Shown here: piece by piece, positions 9,186-15,655 of the stretch | Layout of the letters: every line of letters begins with the position of its first letter | How positions within the stretch are numbered: the first letter of the stretch is position 1 | Source: Ramicandelaber brevisporus | Taxonomy: Eukaryota > Kickxellomycota > Ramicandelaberales > Ramicandelaberaceae | Length of the DNA: 15,655 nucleotides | Direction: 5' to 3' | NCBI GenBank assembly: GCA_025201865.1 | Contig: MU602680.1 | Location: 1-15,655, forward strand | Notes under the pieces: generated by a model | What the model was told of the DNA's origin: nothing | What the model saw: the letters and a program-made list of their open reading frames with translations, nothing else | The model's database searches: none | Program-made: the position numbers and the translations under genes

Positions 9186-9659
9186 TGTTTGTGTACACAG
9201 TAACAGAAGAACAAAATAATAGAAGAAAAGAAGAAAAGAAGAACAGTTGGTGGAGGAGAGGATAGAGCGGAGGACTGAACTGGAGTAAAGAGAAGCTGGA
9301 GTTGGCGTACGCGACTGGAACAGGCTGGCGTTGGGCAGACTGGAGTCAGTAATATCCCACGACAATATTGCCCACACACGCACATCCTCACACACACATC
9401 CTCATACATACACAAATACACACACATTTTGCCCCTTCTTTGGTCTCCTTTATTGATGTGTTCCCCCTTTGAATGAATGCAAAAGCAAACAAAAGATTTG
9501 CACCACGATGCATATTGGCAACAGCTGCTACTGCAACTGCTACTGCAACTGCAATTGCAACAACAGCAGTATCTTCTGGAGTGCTGTTTCTCGTTTGGAT
9601 CCAGTATCAGGATGATAAACTGGTAGTGTGAATGAGTGGTAATATTAATTACAGCCCCA

Positions 9660-9764
9660 CATCGAGCCGACCGGGGGCTTCCACTACCGATCGGAGTGTT
9701 CTTTTTCTTTGCTTGTCTGTGCGAACACTTGGGCACTTTTTCTACATGAACACTCCGCTCGATG
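9660..9764. repeat. Nested inverted repeat in the divergent promoter
   Basis: CGGAGTGTTC (9692-9701) is the reverse complement of GAACACTCCG (9748-9757), and CATCGAGC (9660-9667) is the reverse complement of GCTCGATG (9757-9764). A further GAACACT lies at 9723-9729. Confidence 0.8.
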
Positions 9765-10025
9765 TCTTTTTCTCTTATTTTTTTTTCTTTCGTTCGTAGC
9801 AAGGTTGCCAACCATCTAACTCTCTACTACGCTACAAAAAAGAACAAAGGTTACACAAGACTTCGTCACTGGGAGAACGGCGACAAGCGGGGGACGAGCG
9901 CTGTGGTTCTTTCCTTTTCTTTTCTTTTGTTACGGTTCAGAACGAGAGAGAGAGAATGTGCTTTGTTCATTGTAACAAAAAAGTTCTTTCTGGTCTTTTC
10001 ATTCTATTGTTTTGATTCATTCATT

Positions 10026-10052
10026 CATCCATCCATCCATCCATCCATCCAT
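10026..10052. repeat. (CATC)n tetranucleotide repeat
   Basis: Six tandem CATC units with ATTC-type flanks, in the presumed wee1 leader or promoter. Confidence 0.93.
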
Positions 10053-10688
10053 TCTTTTATTCTTTTATTCTTCATCTTTTCTTTTTTCTATTTTGACTGA
10101 AGCTCATACATCGCAATTGTAAGCTCGAAGCAGCAATAGCCATTGTCAAAGTGTTCGAGTATCTTCACAAGACTGCGAGAAAGTCCTCGCTCAAACTGGA
10201 AAGTTGCTGGAAAATTTTTGTTTTTGTTTTTGTCGTTGGCTGTTTGTTTCTGTGTGTTTCTGTGTGTGTGTTTTTTGTTGTTGTTTTTGTTTCTGCTTGA
10301 AAACTCGTATTGATTTTTATTATTCTCCTTTTTTGTTGTTGCTAGCTTCTTACATCGTAACAGTAGTAGTGGTAGCGGTCTTGATTCATCAGCTCGTTGT
10401 TATTGTTGCTGTTGATTCTTGCTTTGTCAGTTATTATTCATCAAACAGTAGTCTTCGGCAGTGTATTTACCAAGTCTTGATCGAGTCCATCGCTCCGCTT
10501 CCTTCGTTCGCTTCGTTTGTTCGTTCGTTCCTTCCCGCAGCAACCAGCAGTCGGCTTGTCTTCATTTGTTATTGTCGTCGTTGACGTCGTTGTCGTTTTA
10601 TTACCAAAGGAAAACACTCAGTAGCGTTGTATCGGTCTCCCTCGCTCCCTTCCTCCCTCTCCGTCTCCTTTGTGTAAGCTTTGTCTGC

Positions 10689-10716
10689 CTGTCTGTCTGT
10701 CTGTCTGTCTGTCTGT
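10689..10716. repeat. (CTGT)n tetranucleotide repeat
   Basis: Seven exact CTGT units in the presumed wee1 5' leader, about 58 bases before the start codon. Confidence 0.95.
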
Positions 10717-10773
10717 GCGTAGCTGCAGTGTTGTAGTAGTGTGGATAGTAGAGAGTGAATAGTAGAGAGAGTT

Positions 10774-13700
10774 ATGGCGACACATCAGACACCTCTGCGT
10801 CAAACATACCTGCAATCACACGCTGCAGCCTCAACTGTCCAGCAGCAAACGCGTTATAATCTACGTGATCGAACAACTTCGGCCCTGTCCATACTGTCCA
10901 GTACGCCTCAACAAACCAAATCGAAGGCGTCTCCTGCACGACTGACTAGTTCACGGCGAGCTAGCTCTACATTAACACACCAGCAACAACAGCAGCAACA
11001 GCAGCAGCTCCAGTCGAATATGGATAACACAGGATTCCCGATAGGATCTACAGCGACACCACTTCGAGCCAGTATGCAGCGGTCTAACACAAGTATGTCA
11101 CCATCAGCACCGCCTACACCAGCCACAGCCATTGCTACATCTGGCAGTGGTGGAAGAGGCGGGACAAGGCGAAGAGTATCTAACCTGAGTAACAGTAGAA
11201 ATGCACAGCAGCAACAACAGCAGCAACAATTGACACCCCAACCAGAGTTACAGATTCATATGGCGCAACAGACTCAGTCAGACCCGCTCTCTTCAAGCTC
11301 GCCCCATTCACTGGATGACACTCCACAACAACACAATCAGCACCAACAACACCAACAGCAACAGCAGCAGTCTGAGGAACAAGTACATGGCTTTGCAGTG
11401 CCGAGACAGCGTCCTCAGCGTGGAAACGTGCACAGTATGAGGCTACGGAGAATGTCTGCAAATATTTCAAACACCTCAGTATTGCCTTCAGTGCCTGCCC
11501 CCGAGAACACTGGCACCAACTCTACCGAGAGTCAGAGCGTTCGAGGCAGCAGAGCACAGAGTGTATGCGATGCAAATAGTCAAAATGCACCAGAGATTTA
11601 TGAGTCAATTTCGAACGAAACCAACCAGTCAACCTCGAGTAGTGGAGTATCAACAGTGTCCTCAGCTGAAATCATGATTGGATTGTCATTATCATCAGAG
11701 GGGCATAAACAGAGCAACAGCAGCAGTATTCATAGCGAGACACCATTCAACAATTCAATCAGACCAGCACCGCAGGCATTCAAATCAACTGGATTAATCT
11801 CAAAGAGAACAAGAGCCACAACGCTGACTGAAGATGAAAATGCACCAACCAGCATTCACAGAAGCTCAGTTCCATTCAGCAATAGTCATGTGCTCGCATT
11901 TTCCACAGCTGCAATCCAGCGTACCAGAGTCCCTGATACACCTGCCAAACCTCCTCCAATGAGATTATTCCAGCCAACTCTGCAAAATAACAATTCAGTT
12001 AATGTAAATAATAATAGTAGTAGCAGTAGTAATAACAACAACAGCAGTAACATCAATAGTGGTGGTGGCAGCAGTAGAATTGGACAACAGCAGCCACCAA
12101 TTATGAGATTACCTGTAACCAACCAGAATACACCTACAGTCAGCAATAGCATCAGTGGAGGATCACCATTTGGAGACGATGGACATTTAAACACGTGGTC
12201 ACCAACAGCCAGTGTAGCAACAATGCGTGGCGCTCAGTTGCCAATGTCTTCCCTGGCCAATATGAACAATAGTTCTACAACATCGCTAAACTCCAACTGT
12301 GGAGATGGATACTCATCGCCAGCGCCATCTGGACCACCACCGCAGTTCATGCTAGGATATGCAAATAGGAAGAGTGTAATGAGGAAACACAGACCAGCTT
12401 CATTGGAGAGTCTCAAGATTAAAAAGAGACCGCATATACTGAACAGAATAAACACCAATGAGTCTACTGATGGCTACGATCCTTCTTCTCCACTGGCTAC
12501 TCCAGCTAGATTATACAACAACAGCAACAATAACAATAACAACAGCACCATTGCAGGCAGCCATATTCCGTTTATTGGATCTCCTTTGGGTGCATCTGTT
12601 CCTTTGCACCTGGCACCTTCTTTCAGTGGTGGAATTGATGATGCATGTAGTTCGCCTGCTATGATTGCAAGAAAGTTAATGATTCAGAATAGCAACACCA
12701 ACAGTAATTACACATCAGACTCTCCCTTGGCATCAGTACGTGGATCAGTTTCTACAGCAAATATGAGGAAAAGACCAACTCGGAGAATTATCGATTCTGG
12801 AGCAAGTTTCAATGGAAGCATTTCTGATTTGGATGACGTGGATCATATGTTGATTAATCACAATAGCATTAGTAATACAAGCGAGGGTTTGTCAAGCAAA
12901 TTAAATGCACGGAGATCAGGAAGTGTCTTGGGCCAACTGTATCAGCAGCAAAGTGCCAGATATAACAATGCAAGTCGGTCACCATTGTTTGGCAGCACCA
13001 CTCCTCTGCACAGAGCACCTTCTCATGGTGTCAGCTCAAGTCTGGCCGTGGATGCTGGCTCAGGCACATTGTCTCCATTATCTGTCCCAGCGCCACTCTT
13101 CTCTATTCCTGCTCCGTTGCATCAGGCTAACATTGCAGCAGCCTCTCCCTTGCATCGATACGATTATATCAACAGAAGTGGAATGCAGCCAGACGATCAA
13201 CTACCATCACTGCCCGCAGACTCGCCGCCACCTCTTCCACAGGCAGTCCAGCCATCTTCTTCATTCTATCAGCAAATGCCTCGCAGTCCCACAATGTCTT
13301 CAGATGCACTAAATAGAGTGGACGATGGCTCTTCAATGATGATGCAAATTACAAATGATGCCACTACAGCTGCTGCGACAGTTATCACTACCTCTGCAGC
13401 TGTAGCTGCAGGTGTTACAGCTCCAGGTGGCTCAATTTGGTCACATGCTCCAGCATCTCCATTTGGTGATTCATTCAGTAATCCACATCAGCAACATGAG
13501 CATCAACAGCAACAACAGCAACGACAGCAACAGCAGCATCAGAGGGAAGAAGAACAGGATGAGATTCAACATCCAGCATCTGAAGCAATGTCGCTTGATT
13601 CCAGCAGTCCAGTGAGACCATCTCATAATATCGATATGGAAATGTCCGACACTCAGCCCTTGATTCCAACAAACACAATCTCAGCTGCCGCGGCTGCATC

Positions 13701-15066
13701 TGCATCAGCTCTCGCATCAGCTTCAGCTTCAGTTGACTCTTTCGGTTTGCCTTCAGTGTCTACAGTTAGTCCAGCTCTCACTCCGAGCCACAGCTTTGCA
13801 CACATTGACATGTTAATCACAAATGACAATGAAAGGAAACCAGCCTATGTTCCAGTTCAGAGTCAGCGCCAGTTGATTAAGTCAGTTGGTGTAATCACTC
13901 CATTTGCTCACTTTGTCGACAGAGACTATTTCACAATGTGTAATCAGCACCATCAGCAGCAGCACATGGATACCGATGGATACGGCAACTGCTTTGCTGT
14001 CACGGAGGAGGCACTGAGAACACTAAACTCAGCCAGCAATAACTCCCACCAGGCTGCATTTTCTGACTATTTTGAGAGTGCATTCATTGTGCATGCAACA
14101 ATTGCAATCAGTGACTTTTCCGAGGTTTACCATGTTCAATCCAGGCACGATGGACAGTTCTACGCAATCAAGAAGCTGAAGAGGCCATTTGGAGGACCAC
14201 GCGAGAGAAGAAGAAGATTGGAGGAGGTGGAGATTCTGTGGGAAGTTGCCACCCATCCACAGTGCATTGAGCTGATTGCTGCTTGGGAGCAGAATGGTTT
14301 ATTGTTTATGCAAACCGCTCTCTGTTCACAAGGCAGTCTTGATCAGCTACTGGTTGAGCACGGCGATATGATTCAGGATGATCCAGAGAAAATGCTGACA
14401 ATTATGGCTCAGACTGCTCAGGCTATTCAGCATGTCCACTCTCTTGACATTGTTCATCTTGATGTCAAACCTGCCAATGTCTTGGTTAGTGTAACGGAAA
14501 TTCCATCTGCAGCAGACAATGTTCATCAGCCACAGCTTCAGAAACACCCCAGTGCACTATCTCCTCTAAGTAAGGCTCTCGTTCCCGATGATGACGACGA
14601 TTGTGCAATGGCTGTTGACTCGGCTAGCATCGCCACAGCCTCTGAAGATGCCACTCCATCTGGTCTGTCGACCGTCAGCATCCATCTCCGTCTCTCTGAC
14701 TTTGGTCTCGCTGCTCGCCTTCCGATCCGCCAAGGTGCCGAGTACGAGGGCGATCGCGACTATCTTGCTCCCGAAGTTCTCATGTACGGTCGCGTTTCGA
14801 AGGCCGCCGATATCTTCAGCTTTGGTATCATGATGTTTGAGATTTTGACTGACCTCAATGTACCTGACTGTGGTGATAACTATCTATTGCTGAGATCGGG
14901 TGACTTGAGCTGGTGCGATGAGTTTATGCAAGTCTTGAACAGCGATAATCGAGTCGTTGCCGAGATTGCTGAAATGGCGCGTCAGATGCTATTGCCAGAT
15001 CCCGAACATCGGCCAACTGTTGGTGCCATTGTTCAACGATGTGAAGCTCTGAGACAAGAGTTGTAG
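10774..15066 (+). CDS. wee1: Wee1-family protein kinase (mitotic inhibitor), very long N-terminal region
   Basis: 1430 aa, one exon; the start is fixed by an in-frame TGA at 10756. By family knowledge Wee1 kinases phosphorylate the inhibitory tyrosine of Cdk1 in the nucleus and delay mitosis. The C-terminal kinase domain (about 1100-1425) shows AIK Lys1133, PFGGPRERRRRLEEVEIL, IAAWEQNGLLFMQTALC, the Wee1-specific catalytic loop HLDVKPAN (Asp1230, Lys1232, Asn1235), DFG 1309-1311, EGDRDYLAPEVL, ADIFSFG and LRSGDLS. The glycine loop is atypical: AISDFS at 1111-1116. About 73 residues, including five consecutive Asp (1272-1276), separate Asn1235 from the DFG; animal Wee1 also has an acidic insert there. 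The N-terminal ~1100 residues are disordered and rich in Gln, Ser and Asn, with about 30 Ser/Thr-Pro pairs and basic clusters such as MRKHRPASLESLKIKKR (possible nuclear localisation signal). Such sites fit regulation by Cdk phosphorylation. Fission yeast Wee1 has 877 aa, so this protein is unusually long. Confidence 0.93.
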   Translation: MATHQTPLRQTYLQSHAAASTVQQQTRYNLRDRTTSALSILSSTPQQTKSKASPARLTSSRRASSTLTHQQQQQQQQQLQSNMDNTGFPIGSTATPLRASMQRSNTSMSPSAPPTPATAIATSGSGGRGGTRRRVSNLSNSRNAQQQQQQQQLTPQPELQIHMAQQTQSDPLSSSSPHSLDDTPQQHNQHQQHQQQQQQSEEQVHGFAVPRQRPQRGNVHSMRLRRMSANISNTSVLPSVPAPENTGTNSTESQSVRGSRAQSVCDANSQNAPEIYESISNETNQSTSSSGVSTVSSAEIMIGLSLSSEGHKQSNSSSIHSETPFNNSIRPAPQAFKSTGLISKRTRATTLTEDENAPTSIHRSSVPFSNSHVLAFSTAAIQRTRVPDTPAKPPPMRLFQPTLQNNNSVNVNNNSSSSSNNNNSSNINSGGGSSRIGQQQPPIMRLPVTNQNTPTVSNSISGGSPFGDDGHLNTWSPTASVATMRGAQLPMSSLANMNNSSTTSLNSNCGDGYSSPAPSGPPPQFMLGYANRKSVMRKHRPASLESLKIKKRPHILNRINTNESTDGYDPSSPLATPARLYNNSNNNNNNSTIAGSHIPFIGSPLGASVPLHLAPSFSGGIDDACSSPAMIARKLMIQNSNTNSNYTSDSPLASVRGSVSTANMRKRPTRRIIDSGASFNGSISDLDDVDHMLINHNSISNTSEGLSSKLNARRSGSVLGQLYQQQSARYNNASRSPLFGSTTPLHRAPSHGVSSSLAVDAGSGTLSPLSVPAPLFSIPAPLHQANIAAASPLHRYDYINRSGMQPDDQLPSLPADSPPPLPQAVQPSSSFYQQMPRSPTMSSDALNRVDDGSSMMMQITNDATTAAATVITTSAAVAAGVTAPGGSIWSHAPASPFGDSFSNPHQQHEHQQQQQQRQQQQHQREEEQDEIQHPASEAMSLDSSSPVRPSHNIDMEMSDTQPLIPTNTISAAAAASASALASASASVDSFGLPSVSTVSPALTPSHSFAHIDMLITNDNERKPAYVPVQSQRQLIKSVGVITPFAHFVDRDYFTMCNQHHQQQHMDTDGYGNCFAVTEEALRTLNSASNNSHQAAFSDYFESAFIVHATIAISDFSEVYHVQSRHDGQFYAIKKLKRPFGGPRERRRRLEEVEILWEVATHPQCIELIAAWEQNGLLFMQTALCSQGSLDQLLVEHGDMIQDDPEKMLTIMAQTAQAIQHVHSLDIVHLDVKPANVLVSVTEIPSAADNVHQPQLQKHPSALSPLSKALVPDDDDDCAMAVDSASIATASEDATPSGLSTVSIHLRLSDFGLAARLPIRQGAEYEGDRDYLAPEVLMYGRVSKAADIFSFGIMMFEILTDLNVPDCGDNYLLLRSGDLSWCDEFMQVLNSDNRVVAEIAEMARQMLLPDPEHRPTVGAIVQRCEALRQEL

Positions 15067-15655
15067 TCACATCCCTCTCCTCAAATGGCGTCATTATCAT
15101 TATCCTTATTATCATTACTATCACTTCTTTTTTCATTCAGTATTACTTGCGCTATTGTTCAAATTTATTATTTTTATTATTTTTATTATATCCACCCTGT
15201 TTTGTGTGTTTTTGTTTTCGCTTTTATATCCTCTTACCAGTCTATAACTTGTTCCGTATTCATTTTTATTATTCTTATCATCAATATTATATATACATTC
15301 TCAACTTCCGACCCTAACTCTCTGAACATCTTGAATATCCCCTCCTATTTTCATTCCGTAAACCGATTTCAATGTCACACTCATTTCCACTCTTTCACTT
15401 TCCCACTCTTTCACTCTTTTACTCTTTTACTCTAATATGTTTTTTTTTATCATTACGCTTTACTTTCGTCAAATTTACTCATTTTTTCTTTTTACAGTTC
15501 ACATTTTCTTTTGAATTATAACGGTTTTGATTGTATGTTTATTTGCTGATTATGACATTAGTTCATATCGATAATTAATTACTCCTAACTCTCACACTTA
15601 ATATGATCAGCGTAAACAGAAACAGAGTAAATCCGCTAGCCATATGTGACTTTTT
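15067..15655. other. 3' flank of wee1 and right edge
   Basis: AT- and pyrimidine-rich, with (TTATT)n-like runs at about 15163-15190 and CTCTTTTA repeats at about 15410-15433. No plausible coding frame or RNA gene is visible. It probably holds the wee1 3' UTR and possibly the start of the next intergenic region. Confidence 0.5.

Larger units (their letters stand above)
9186..10773. promoter_or_regulatory. Divergent promoter region between the secreted-peptide gene and wee1
   Basis: No credible gene is seen. From 9186 to about 9350 the plus strand is purine-rich (GAAGAAAA repeats at 9222-9243), which is the pyrimidine-rich leader of the minus-strand gene. From about 9700 onward the plus strand is pyrimidine-rich, as expected of the wee1 leader. 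Between them are a 12-base CTGCTACTGCAA tandem repeat (9525-9548) and a nested inverted repeat (9660-9764). An in-frame TGA at 10756-10758 closes the wee1 frame just before its ATG. Confidence 0.55.

Noticed and set aside
8906-9811. Minus-strand 301-aa open frame
   Set aside because: It overlaps the secreted-peptide gene in another frame, reads through the leader and promoter, and consists of Cys/Ser/Leu runs from simple repeats with no domain character.
10674-10726. Possible 5' UTR intron of wee1 (GTAAGC to CTGCAG)
   Set aside because: About 53 bases, made mostly of the CTGT repeat, with no branch-site motif; too weak without transcript data.
1-15655. tRNA, rRNA, CRISPR array or transposon
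   Set aside because: Looked for tRNA A/B-box pairs, regular spacer-repeat arrays, terminal inverted repeats with transposase and reverse-transcriptase motifs; none was seen. The TTCGA-like strings near 10155 have no partner A box or cloverleaf.

Overview
The window looks like nuclear DNA from a fungus, most likely an early-diverging filamentous lineage (Mortierellomycotina or another zygomycete-type group; this placement is inference). The reasons are a Wee1-type kinase, a USP12/46-type deubiquitinase, a fungal-style C2H2 finger pair, a small secreted eight-cysteine protein, few introns, roughly balanced base composition, Gln/Asn/Ser/Ala homopolymer tracts inside proteins, and long pyrimidine-rich intergenic stretches full of microsatellites. 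There are no bacterial operons, RNA genes, CRISPR arrays or recognisable transposons.

Layout from left to right: (1) 1-439, promoter/leader. (2) 440-2662 (+), a two-exon USP12/46 (Ubp9-like) ubiquitin hydrolase with a 267-nt intron after a tiny 11-codon first exon. (3) 2663-6017, more than 3 kb without a convincing gene, holding GA, CT, CA, CATCCT and other simple repeats, a perfect 13-bp inverted repeat, and the probable promoter and 5' UTR (with a possible intron) of the next gene. (4) 6018-8573 (+), a single-exon transcription-factor-like protein with two C2H2 fingers. (5) 8574-8873, a shared 3' region. (6) 8874-9185 (-), a small secreted cysteine-rich protein convergent with the zinc-finger gene; it is easily missed because longer meaningless frames overlap it. 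(7) 9186-10773, a divergent promoter region. (8) 10774-15066 (+), a very large (1430 aa) single-exon Wee1-family kinase. (9) 15067-15655, an AT/pyrimidine-rich 3' flank.

The genes are not an obvious pathway cluster. Wee1 (inhibitory Cdk1 tyrosine kinase), the deubiquitinase and the zinc-finger protein are regulatory housekeeping-type genes, and the secreted peptide is an accessory-type gene lodged between two of them. The points most worth a second look are the hidden secreted-peptide gene, the loss of both conserved glycines in the Wee1 nucleotide loop, the unusual Cys-Cys loop of zinc finger 2, altered residues in the deubiquitinase Cys box, and the palindrome at 3576-3602.
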